Assembly (NCBI GenBank): GCA_012800565.1
Contig: JAAZIZ010000392.1
Span: 1-7,527, forward strand
Length of the DNA: 7,527 bases
Direction: 5' to 3'
DNA from: Lentisphaerota bacterium
Lineage (GTDB): Bacteria; Verrucomicrobiota; Lentisphaeria; Oligosphaerales; Oligosphaeraceae
Shown: positions 1 to 7,299 of the stretch, piece after piece
Position numbering within the stretch: position 1 is the stretch's first letter
Layout: the number at the start of each line of letters is the position of its first letter
Translations under genes and position numbers: made by a program
Notes under the pieces: model-generated
What the model was told of the DNA's origin: nothing
Seen by the model: only the letters and a program-made list of their open reading frames with translations
Databases searched by the model: none

Positions 1-2142
1 CGCGGCCAGGACCTCTATCTGTTCGGTGCGAATAAAAAGTACGTCAGCAGAGACACTAACCATTACCGATATTACGAGATGGGCGAAGCCCGCGCGGCAG
101 CAGAGTTCCTGCGCCGTTTCTGTGCCGCAGAGTTCCTCTTCCCCGGGCCGCGCTTTGTCGGGTTGTCGGTCGAGCCTAAAACCGCCATTGAAGTGCCAGA
201 CGATTTCCGCTATGCCCATGCCCCGGCGGTCACCTTTAACATCGGCCGCCAGCACGGACTGTACTACGACGTTTTCAACGGTCACTATTGCGCCCCCTGG
301 TATGGCGAATACGGCGGGCATAATTACTATCAGGCAGTGCCGCACAGTCAGTACGCTGAAATCCACCCGGAATATTTCGCCTTGCTGGACGGCAAGCGTT
401 CGACCCATGGGCACTTGTGCATATCCAATCCCGAGGTGCAGAAACTTATTCTGGAAGAGGTGATCAGGCATCTTGATCAGGGCTATCAGATGGTTGAGCT
501 CTCCCAGACCGACGGATACCGGCACTGCCAGTGCGACAACTGCAAAAACCTGTTCAACGTCACAGAACCTGGCGAAATGTTGTGGATACTCCATCGCAAT
601 ATCTCCGAGCAGGTTTTGAAATTGCGTCCCGGCAAGCAGGTATGCATCATCGCCTATGGCCCGACCCGCACTCCCCCGCGAACTTTCCGGACTTTCCCGG
701 CCAATGCCTGCATCGACTTGGCGCCGTGGGTCTTCGATTCCATGAAGATATGGGAGGATTATACTGTCCCCGGCGGTTTTATCTGCTATGATTATACCTT
801 CGGCAGTTTCAACGAGATGGGCTTCACCCCCAAGCATTCTCTGGCGATGGTCAGCACTCATGCCCGCAATCTGCACCGCGACAAGATTCAGGGCGTCTAC
901 CGCAGTGGCTGGGGCGACAACTTCGGCCTGGATGGCGTGTTCTATTACGCCTGGAACCAGATTATCGCCGATCCCACCCGGGAGGCTGGCGCGCTGCTGC
1001 ATGACTTCTGCCGCCGTCTGTTCGGCCCCGCCGCGCCGGAAATGGAGCGCTTTTATCAGCTGCTCAATGAACGGATGCAGGTCGCCGGCGACAATCCGTA
1101 TGGCGTTGAACTTGATTTCAACGATCCCGACTTGCTGGCCAACCGGCGCCCCACGCATACCAAGCCGGTAGCGCTGCTGCTCGCACGCTGGCCCCTGCCG
1201 GTCCTCGACCAGCTGGAAGCACTGCTCAGCGCTGCTGAACAGAAGTGGCCTCAAGATGAAAACGCCCAATTCTTCCTTCCCATCCTGCGCAACAATTTTG
1301 ATTATCTGCAAGTCACTCTGCGAACACTCGCCGCGATGGACCAGGTGAACCGCGCCCCGACCGCGGCCAATTTTCGCGATTTGCTGCTCCGTTCACAGGC
1401 GCGGGCGGAGTTTATCGCCGCGTTGCCTTGGGATAAATCCGGCCAGCGCTGTGCCAAAATCGGGGAAATGCTGCCTTACGCCGGCAATACCCCGGAACAG
1501 ATTCAAGACAACGGCCGCCTGCGGGCGATCATCAATTTCCCTTTCCGCAAGAACCTTGAGCCGATCCTGGCGAGCGGGGTGAATCCCTGCGGCCGCACTC
1601 TGCACACCGGGCAAAATCCCCAGCAGCTGATTGGGTACAATCCGAAATCCAACGCTCAAAACGAGGTCTGGGAGCATCCGTTTTTCCTTAGCTGCACCTG
1701 GACGGAGGAAGCGTTGCAGGTCAAGCTGTCCTTGCCCAAGGGCATGCCGCCGGCAATCAAGGACGAAGGGCAAAAACGTGTCCCGGTCTTCTGCCGGATT
1801 TTCCTCGGTCAGGATGGCTGGCGCAAGCGTTTTCAGGGCAACACTGGCTGGCAAAATTACACTACCCGCACCAAGACTTTCGGCGTTGACGGTGCGCCGG
1901 GCGATGAGTACAACGGTGAGGTCAGCAAAGGCGGCCTGACCATCACCCAGGATGCAAATGATGAAACGCTTGTCACCATTCCCTGGAGCATTACCGGTAT
2001 CCAGCCGGTCAAGGGAATGACCCTGGAATTCAACGTATACTGCCAATATTCGCAACAGTACGGCTTTATCTGGGAGTACAATCACCTGCAGACCAATTGG
2101 CGCAATCCCTGCGACAGAGCCGGAAGCTTGATTCTGGAATAA
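1..2142 (+). CDS. DUF4838 domain-containing protein, 5'-truncated by window edge
   Basis: The reading frame is open from base 1, so the gene begins upstream; the ATG at 79 lies inside a conserved N-terminal helix and is not the start. The stop is at 2140-2142. Aligned with its downstream paralogue (window residues GQDLYLFGAN match NGDIFLAGND at 125-134 there), about 120 residues are missing, probably including a signal peptide. Bases 1-200 encode the end of an alpha/beta domain of the type preceding GH20/GH67-like barrels. The DUF4838 core follows, with HPEYFALL (364-387), CISNPEV (418-438), SQTDG (502-516) and a CxCxxC cluster (cysteines at 526, 532 and 541). A helical stretch and, from about 1520, a beta-rich C-terminal region follow. 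That tail differs clearly from the CBM9-like end of the next gene. DUF4838 has no biochemical function known to me; a TIM-barrel glycan-active or glycan-binding envelope protein is inferred. Probably co-transcribed with the next gene. Confidence 0.88.
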   Translation, partial: RGQDLYLFGANKKYVSRDTNHYRYYEMGEARAAAEFLRRFCAAEFLFPGPRFVGLSVEPKTAIEVPDDFRYAHAPAVTFNIGRQHGLYYDVFNGHYCAPWYGEYGGHNYYQAVPHSQYAEIHPEYFALLDGKRSTHGHLCISNPEVQKLILEEVIRHLDQGYQMVELSQTDGYRHCQCDNCKNLFNVTEPGEMLWILHRNISEQVLKLRPGKQVCIIAYGPTRTPPRTFRTFPANACIDLAPWVFDSMKIWEDYTVPGGFICYDYTFGSFNEMGFTPKHSLAMVSTHARNLHRDKIQGVYRSGWGDNFGLDGVFYYAWNQIIADPTREAGALLHDFCRRLFGPAAPEMERFYQLLNERMQVAGDNPYGVELDFNDPDLLANRRPTHTKPVALLLARWPLPVLDQLEALLSAAEQKWPQDENAQFFLPILRNNFDYLQVTLRTLAAMDQVNRAPTAANFRDLLLRSQARAEFIAALPWDKSGQRCAKIGEMLPYAGNTPEQIQDNGRLRAIINFPFRKNLEPILASGVNPCGRTLHTGQNPQQLIGYNPKSNAQNEVWEHPFFLSCTWTEEALQVKLSLPKGMPPAIKDEGQKRVPVFCRIFLGQDGWRKRFQGNTGWQNYTTRTKTFGVDGAPGDEYNGEVSKGGLTITQDANDETLVTIPWSITGIQPVKGMTLEFNVYCQYSQQYGFIWEYNHLQTNWRNPCDRAGSLILE

Positions 2143-2171
2143 AAAATGAATAACCAAGGAGTTCCTGAAGC

Positions 2172-4727
2172 ATGAGAATCCCACATTGTCCTAAATCACT
2201 CCTGAGCCTCTGTCTCGGCCTGGCCGCATTGTTGCTGGGCGCCTGCACCGCAACCAAAGTAACTGTTCCCGATACCATAATTGTGGCTGACGGGAAGAGC
2301 GATTTTGAAATTGTCCTGCCGGATGACGCCGGCAATCCCAATATCAATCGTTATCTGCGCCAGGGGGCCACCGCCTTGCAATCGGCATTCCTCGAAGGCT
2401 CTGAAGTCAGCCTGCCGATTGTGGCCGAGTCCAAGCGCACCCCGGGCAAGCGCGCGATCTGCATCGGCAACTGCCGCGCCACCCAGGCGGCCGGATTGAA
2501 GCCCACACAATGCAAGAACTATGACTTCTTCATAGCCGAACGCAATGGGGATATCTTTCTGGCCGGCAATGATGCGCCCGCAAGCAACCCCAAACTCGTC
2601 CCGTTCCGCTTCTACTATCTGGGGTCGGTCAAGAGCACAGTCGCATTTATGGAAAAATTTCTCGGCACCAAGATTCTGTTGCCCGGCGAGACTGGCCGCA
2701 GCACTCCGAAGCGCGGGTGCATCAGTGTGCCCGCCAATCTCACTCTCAAGATTTCGCCGCTGCTGCGCATGGCCACCAGCGCCCAGTATGAAATGATCTA
2801 CTCGATGTCCAACAACGACTTCGGGATTGCCGGCTTCAGCCTCTACGGCGGGCACAGCTATTACTCGGCGGTGCCGGCCAAGGTTTACGGCGAAACCCAT
2901 CCGGAGTACTTCGCCCTGCGCGGCAATAAACGGATTTCGACGGGAAATCATCTCTGCATTTCCAATCCGGAGGTGCAGGAGTTGATCTATCTGGAAGCGA
3001 AAAAGCGCCTTGAGGCCGGAGCAGAAGTAGTCGAATTGGCTCAAACAGACGGTTATAGCCCCTGTCAGTGCGAACCGTGCAAAAATCTGTTCGGGGTCAG
3101 TGATGAGGGGGAAAAACTCTGGATTCTGCATCGCAACATCGCCGCCCGGCTGTACCGGGAAATGCCGGACAAAAAGGTGCTGATCATTTGCTATGGCCCG
3201 ACCTGGCAGCCGCCTAAAACCTTCAACCGGTTTCCTCCCAACACCATGATTGAACTATGCGCATACTCTCCCAGCGATCTGGAGGCCTGGAGTAAAATCA
3301 CCGTGCCGCAGGGATACACCAGCTATGTCTATCACTGGGGCAGTTACAAACTCCCCGGGTTTACCCCGATGCACTCCCCGGAATTCCTGGCTGGAGAGGT
3401 GCAGCGCTTCGCCCGTTTTGGCATCAAAGGCGTCTATCGCTGCGGTTTCGGCGCCTCATTCGGCCTGGAGGGGCCGGCTTATTACGTCTACGGCAAGATG
3501 TGGGACGACCCGAGCCAGGACTTCCGGCAGCTGGAACAGGATTTCTATCACGCGGCTTACGGCGAAAGCGCCGCCCCGATGGTGCAATTCTTTGCCATGC
3601 TCCACGACCGCTTGCGTCCTTTCGATAAGCTTGATGGGCTCCGCACGACGCTGCCGCGCAATCCCCGTGCGTACCTCGGCTTCGTCTATACGCCTGAATT
3701 GTTGATGACCATGGATAAGCACCTGACCAGGGCCGAAAAACTCGCCGTCAACGCCAAGGTGAAACGCCGCCTGCATCTGGTTCGGCTGGAATTCGACTAT
3801 CTGAAAAATCTGGCGGAAATCGTCCACTTGTATCATGCCTACCGGATCAGCCCGGACCGCAATTCTTTCGAGACTCTGGCGCAAAGAGTCGAGGCACGCA
3901 ATCAGATGATCGACTCATACTTCGATGACAAGGGCAAGAAAAAGCCGCTCCCCGACTGGCCGGAATTGTCGTTCCGGGGTGGTTCCACCACCAAGGCGGA
4001 CTTGCTGCGCAACGGTGAACTGGCCGCACCTCTGGGGGCACCATACGCCTGGAATATCCCGCTATTGCGTGAGAACGGAGTGCTGCCGGGTAAACTCATG
4101 CAGCGGGTCACGGTCTGCCGCAGGAATGACGGTGCACTCGACGATTTCAATGCTGGCGCGTGGGAGAAAGTCCCGGCGACGGAGCTGAGCGGCATCCAGC
4201 TTGGTTCGCTTAAACTCGGTACCAGTTTCAAGATGCTCTACGATGATAAGAATATCTACGTCGCTTTCAAGGCGGCGCTGCCGGCTTCCCGCACCTATTT
4301 GCCCCAGGGGCATGATGGCGGCGCAACTGGTCAGGACTGCCTGGAGTTCTTCGTTGATCCCTACGGCGAACGCGAAATCTACTACCATCTGATCTGGAAC
4401 CCGGTCGCGAAGTCCACCTACGATTCGGCGCGGGGGCTGATCAAGGATGCCTTGAATCCGCTCTTCAATAAGTTTGACCCGTCCTGGAACGGCGAGTGGA
4501 GCTATACCACCTCCCGGGACGGTGATAACTGGTATTCCGTCCTGACTCTGCCTCTGGCAACGATCTCAGCCGAGCCGCCTACTCCGGGCACGGTCTGGTG
4601 CCTGAACGTCGGGCGTACCGACTACAACGACGGCAAAGGCATGCCGGAGTTGTCACTCTGGTCACCCAACCTGGAGACGATGAGCTTCCATGACCCGGAG
4701 TGCTTCGGAGAAGCAGTGTTCCAATAA
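2172..4727 (+). CDS. DUF4838 lipoprotein with C-terminal CBM9-like domain
   Basis: This complete 851-residue gene starts at an ATG preceded by AAGGAG (2156-2161) with a 10-base spacer. The N-terminus is a lipoprotein signal peptide: a charged start, a hydrophobic run at residues 9-22 and the lipobox LGAC with Cys25, so the mature protein is probably lipid-anchored in the envelope. Residues ~35-195 form an alpha/beta domain like those N-terminal to GH20/GH67-type barrels. Residues ~200-480 are the DUF4838 core, with HPEYFALR (243-250), CISNPEV (262-268), QTDG (291-294) and CxCxxC (Cys298, Cys300, Cys303). A helical linker spans ~500-600. Residues ~645-851 resemble family 9 carbohydrate-binding (DOMON-like) modules: LDDFNAGAW, a LYDDKNIYVAF strand, an LEFFVDP strand and a terminal FGEAVF strand. 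It is a close paralogue of the gene 29 bases upstream. A role in recognising or degrading glycans is inferred; the substrate and catalytic residues cannot be named. Confidence 0.9.
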   Translation: MRIPHCPKSLLSLCLGLAALLLGACTATKVTVPDTIIVADGKSDFEIVLPDDAGNPNINRYLRQGATALQSAFLEGSEVSLPIVAESKRTPGKRAICIGNCRATQAAGLKPTQCKNYDFFIAERNGDIFLAGNDAPASNPKLVPFRFYYLGSVKSTVAFMEKFLGTKILLPGETGRSTPKRGCISVPANLTLKISPLLRMATSAQYEMIYSMSNNDFGIAGFSLYGGHSYYSAVPAKVYGETHPEYFALRGNKRISTGNHLCISNPEVQELIYLEAKKRLEAGAEVVELAQTDGYSPCQCEPCKNLFGVSDEGEKLWILHRNIAARLYREMPDKKVLIICYGPTWQPPKTFNRFPPNTMIELCAYSPSDLEAWSKITVPQGYTSYVYHWGSYKLPGFTPMHSPEFLAGEVQRFARFGIKGVYRCGFGASFGLEGPAYYVYGKMWDDPSQDFRQLEQDFYHAAYGESAAPMVQFFAMLHDRLRPFDKLDGLRTTLPRNPRAYLGFVYTPELLMTMDKHLTRAEKLAVNAKVKRRLHLVRLEFDYLKNLAEIVHLYHAYRISPDRNSFETLAQRVEARNQMIDSYFDDKGKKKPLPDWPELSFRGGSTTKADLLRNGELAAPLGAPYAWNIPLLRENGVLPGKLMQRVTVCRRNDGALDDFNAGAWEKVPATELSGIQLGSLKLGTSFKMLYDDKNIYVAFKAALPASRTYLPQGHDGGATGQDCLEFFVDPYGEREIYYHLIWNPVAKSTYDSARGLIKDALNPLFNKFDPSWNGEWSYTTSRDGDNWYSVLTLPLATISAEPPTPGTVWCLNVGRTDYNDGKGMPELSLWSPNLETMSFHDPECFGEAVFQ

Positions 4728-4745
4728 CCGGGGGCTGCATTGCGT

Positions 4746-4766
4746 ACGCCCGGGGTTGGGCGTTTT
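4746..4766 (+). terminator. Weak candidate terminator of the DUF4838 gene pair
   Basis: Starting 19 bases after the stop codon, ACGCCC (4746-4751) can pair with GGGCGT (4758-4763) around a six-base loop. The stem runs into only four T residues (4763-4766). The stem is short and the U-tract poor, so this is a tentative intrinsic terminator. GGGC/GCCC at 4758-4770 offers a competing fold. Confidence 0.35.
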
Positions 4767-4837
4767 GCCCACGGCGCCGCCGGGAAAAGACAAATTTTTG
4801 CTCCGCCGCTGTGGTGCTCTGAGCGGGGCCGGAGGAT

Positions 4838-4872
4838 AAAAAAACAGCGGCGGCCTGAAAAGGCTGCCGCTG
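4838..4872 (-). terminator. Rho-independent terminator of hppA
   Basis: On the minus strand, 37 bases past the hppA stop, a 12-bp G/C-rich stem is formed by 4845-4856 pairing with 4861-4872. It has one G-T wobble (4852/4865) and a four-base loop (4857-4860). Seven uninterrupted A residues on the plus strand (4838-4844) follow it, giving a U7 tract in the minus-strand RNA. This is a textbook intrinsic terminator for hppA. In the opposite direction no U-tract follows the stem, so it would serve the minus strand only. Confidence 0.88.
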
Positions 4873-4909
4873 CTGTGGAAATTACTCGGTTAAAACCGCG
4901 CTGTTGCTG

Positions 4910-6994
4910 TTATCCGAAGATATGCCATTTGGCAATCAGGGGTGCGAAGAGGCTGGAGACCAGGCTCATAACCGTGATGAGGGTATTGAGAGAGGGACCG
5001 GCGGTATCCTTGAAAGGGTCACCGACAGTATCACCGACAACCGCCGCCTTGTGAGCTTCGGAACCGGAACCGCCGAAATTACCCGCCTCGATGTATTTCT
5101 TGCCGTTGTCCCAGAGGCCGCCGGCGTTGGACATCAGGAGGGCGAAAACCACTCCGGTGAATATCGCGCCGCCCAAGAAGCCGCCCAGTGCGCCGGGGCC
5201 GAGAATGAAGCCGACCAGCAGCGGGAAAACGACCGCCAAGAACGCCGGCCCGATCAATGCCTTAAGGGCACCGGAACTGGCGATGGCCACACATTGGGTG
5301 TAATCAGGCAGGACTGTCCCCTTGAGGATGCCGGGTTCAGCCTTGAACTGCCGGCGGATTTCCTCAATCATGGTAAAGGCGTTTTTGGTGACCGACAACA
5401 TCAGCAGAGCACTGAACAGTGCCGGTACTACGCAGCCCAGCAGTACTCCGGCGAGCACCAGAGGGTCCAGAAGGTCCAGCATGAAGTCTTTCTGGGAATA
5501 GGTGGAAATGACCTCGCTGTAGGCAGCAAACATGGCCAGAACTGTCAGGGCCGCAGCACTGATGGAAAAGCCCTTGGTGATGGCTTTGGCGGTGTTGCCG
5601 GCTGAATCCAGGACGTCAGCACGGTCCACAACCTCATGGCTCATGCCCGACATCTCAGCAATCCCTTTGGCGTTGTCAACAATCGGACCATAGGCGTCGT
5701 TTGAGACTACGCTGCCGGTCAGGGACAGCATGCCGACTGCAGCCAGCCCGACCCCGTAAATCCCAGGCAGACCGAAAGCCTGCGAGGACAGGTAGGCGGT
5801 AATCATGGCCGCGACAATGCCGACAATGGCCGGTGCAATGGAAATCAAACCATAGCTGAAACCGGTGATAATAGTCAGACCAGTGCCAGAACCGGAAATT
5901 TTGGCGACTTGGCGGACCGGGGAATGTTCGTCGTTGGTGAAATAATCCGTAGTAAAGCCGATAATGACCCCGATAAGCAGCCCGGCGACTGTTGAGATCA
6001 AGGCACCCCAGTTGAGGCTCTTGCTGGGATCACCGCCGGACAAGGCGTTGACGACGACAAAGAAGATGGTGGACAGCACGGCGAAGAGGATGCAGGTGAA
6101 TACGGTGCTGAAGTTCAGGGCGCGTCCCGGCTTGTCATCTTTGCCGACGCGTACGAAAGGCAGGCCGATAAAGGTGGCAATGATACCGATGACGCAGAGC
6201 AGCAGCGGCAGGAGCACGTATTGGATGCCGACCTTGCCGGAGGCAAAAAAGGAAGCGCCGAGCAGCATTGAGGCCACGACCGCGGCGACGTAGCTGTCGA
6301 AGATATCTGCCCCCATGCCGGCGACGTCACCGACGTTGTCGCCGACGTTGTCAGCAATCACCGCCGGATTGCGCGGATCGTCTTCCGGTATGCCGACCTC
6401 GACTTTACCGACCAGGTCAGCAGCGATGTCAGCAGTTTTGGTGTAGATGCCTCCGCCGGCCTTGGCCAGCAGCGCGAGCAGTGATGCGCCGAAACTGAAG
6501 CTCAGGATGATTTCAACGTCCCGCCAGATGAGATACAGCAGTGACATCCCAAAGACTGCTACTCCGACCATGGCCAGACCCATGACCGACCCGGCTTTGA
6601 AGGCGACATTGAATCCCTGTGGTATGCCTTCTTTGCAGGCCACCGCGGTGCGCACATTAGCCTCGACCGCGACTTTCATGCCCAGCCAACCGGCCAGCGC
6701 CGAACAGAGAGCACCGAAAGCAAATGCGGCGGCAGTCATAAGACCATGATTCTGCTTTTCCATACCGGAAAAGACTACTGCGAGAATGATGCCCAGAATG
6801 ATTGAGATGGCAATCAGGGTGTTGTAGAGGAGTTTCAGGTAGGTGGAAGCGCCGGCCCGGATCCAGCCAGCAATCTCCTGGGCCCGTGCACTGCCCGGAT
6901 CGTATTGAAGTACATTGCGGTAAGTGGCGAGAGCAGCCAGGATTGAGAGGGCACCGAAGACCAGGCCGGCATAGAGCCAAATGTTTGTGTTCAC
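4910..6994 (-). CDS. hppA: Membrane-embedded proton-translocating pyrophosphatase, K+-independent type
   Basis: This 694-residue protein of normal family length hydrolyses pyrophosphate to two phosphates and uses the energy to pump ions, normally H+, across the cytoplasmic membrane. About 16 hydrophobic segments are visible. Substrate and Mg2+ motifs are intact: GGGIYTKTADIAADLVGKVE (180-199, with Lys186, Asp189, Asp193), DDPRNPAVIADNVGDNVGD (205-223), SNDAYGPIVDNAKGIAEM (431-448) and HKAAVVGDTVGDPFKDTAGP (648-667). GNTAKAITKG (466-475) carries Lys470 and Thr473, the pair that in characterised enzymes marks K+-independent H+-PPases; K+-dependent ones have Ala and Gly there. In the sixth helix the segment reads IFDSY, with Asp233 where Glu is usual. 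The start is GTG at 6992-6994, supported by GAGGA six bases upstream; no better start gives the conserved N-terminus. It converges on the DUF4838 pair and has its own terminator, so it appears monocistronic. It is probably unrelated to its neighbours in function. Confidence 0.97.
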   Translation of the reverse strand: MNTNIWLYAGLVFGALSILAALATYRNVLQYDPGSARAQEIAGWIRAGASTYLKLLYNTLIAISIILGIILAVVFSGMEKQNHGLMTAAAFAFGALCSALAGWLGMKVAVEANVRTAVACKEGIPQGFNVAFKAGSVMGLAMVGVAVFGMSLLYLIWRDVEIILSFSFGASLLALLAKAGGGIYTKTADIAADLVGKVEVGIPEDDPRNPAVIADNVGDNVGDVAGMGADIFDSYVAAVVASMLLGASFFASGKVGIQYVLLPLLLCVIGIIATFIGLPFVRVGKDDKPGRALNFSTVFTCILFAVLSTIFFVVVNALSGGDPSKSLNWGALISTVAGLLIGVIIGFTTDYFTNDEHSPVRQVAKISGSGTGLTIITGFSYGLISIAPAIVGIVAAMITAYLSSQAFGLPGIYGVGLAAVGMLSLTGSVVSNDAYGPIVDNAKGIAEMSGMSHEVVDRADVLDSAGNTAKAITKGFSISAAALTVLAMFAAYSEVISTYSQKDFMLDLLDPLVLAGVLLGCVVPALFSALLMLSVTKNAFTMIEEIRRQFKAEPGILKGTVLPDYTQCVAIASSGALKALIGPAFLAVVFPLLVGFILGPGALGGFLGGAIFTGVVFALLMSNAGGLWDNGKKYIEAGNFGGSGSEAHKAAVVGDTVGDPFKDTAGPSLNTLITVMSLVSSLFAPLIAKWHIFG

Positions 6995-7000
6995 TTTTTT

Positions 7001-7005
7001 TCCTC
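7001..7005 (-). promoter_or_regulatory. Shine-Dalgarno site fixing the GTG start of hppA
   Basis: Read on the minus strand, GAGGA is followed by six A residues and then GTG AAC ACA. The spacing is good and supports GTG at 6994 as the initiation codon. Confidence 0.75.
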
Positions 7006-7031
7006 GATTGGGGTGGATGGAATGGGATACT

Positions 7032-7061
7032 CACTTATAATTATACATGCACTTATACATG
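7032..7061. repeat. Short imperfect tandem repeat upstream of hppA
   Basis: CACTTATAATTATACATG (7032-7049) is followed directly by CACTTATACATG (7050-7061). The two copies are identical except that the first has six extra bases, ATTATA. The first copy contains the perfect palindrome TATAATTATA (7036-7045). Its position just upstream of hppA would suit an operator, but it could equally be chance in A/T-rich DNA. Confidence 0.45.
7040..7045 (-). promoter_or_regulatory. Candidate -10 element upstream of hppA
   Basis: On the minus strand a perfect TATAAT lies directly after TG, in an A/T-rich stretch. Transcription would begin near 7033 and give a leader of about 38 bases containing the GAGGA site. 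No good -35 hexamer is found 16-18 bases upstream, so the call is tentative. The element lies inside the 3' end of the possible broken gene described at 7031-7299. Confidence 0.35.
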
Positions 7062-7299
7062 TTGATGGAACACCAGCATTGATAATACTTTGTTTTCTGC
7101 TCCCCGATCGGCGGCAGGCGGTAAATGGCAAGTGCGTCCCGGGGGCCGCAGAATATGCTTTTCTTGCTGGTCCGGCAGGAGAAACTGGCCGGATTGAGCC
7201 AGTCGATATAGTCATATAATATGCGTCTAACGCCTCGGATTCAAGCTGGCTGGCACCCAGAACCTCCGGCGTCAGAGAAAGATACAGATGTTTTCCCAT

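Larger units (their letters stand above)
7031..7299 (-). pseudogene. Possible frameshifted small gene, function unrecognised
   Basis: On the minus strand an ATG (7297-7299) follows AGTAGG (7306-7311) with six bases between. It opens a coding-like stretch beginning MGKHLYLSLTPEVLGASQLE. From about 7219 the -1 frame becomes the more convincing one. It reads YDYIDWLNPASFSC, then IFCGPRDALAIYRLPPIGEQ, mostly with G/C third bases as in the neighbouring genes, and ends at TGA (7031-7033). That second part has no start codon of its own near its beginning. Removing one AT from the run TATTATATGAC near 7212-7222 would fuse the parts into roughly 88 residues, ending 36 bases before the hppA start. The unshifted frame stays open to 6991, overlapping hppA by four bases and encoding a less coding-like 102-residue product. 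I recognise no family. It may be a decayed gene, a sequencing error, or a chance pattern. Confidence 0.4.

Noticed and set aside
79..2142. ATG at 79 as the true start of the first DUF4838 gene
   Set aside because: The frame is open to base 1, and the upstream codons (GQDLYLFG...) align with the conserved N-terminal domain of the paralogue, so the gene begins outside the window.
1393..3131. Long minus-strand open frames opposite the DUF4838 genes (1393-2184 and 2196-3131)
   Set aside because: They lie wholly or almost wholly opposite well-supported genes, match no family I know, and are the expected by-product of G/C-rich third positions.
4904..5605. 233-residue plus-strand frame opposite hppA
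   Set aside because: It is antisense to the conserved C-terminal part of hppA, with low-complexity E/Q/G-rich composition and no recognisable domain.
7013..7219. 68-residue plus-strand frame upstream of hppA
   Set aside because: It has no ribosome binding site, lies opposite the more coding-like minus-strand frames, and matches no family I know.
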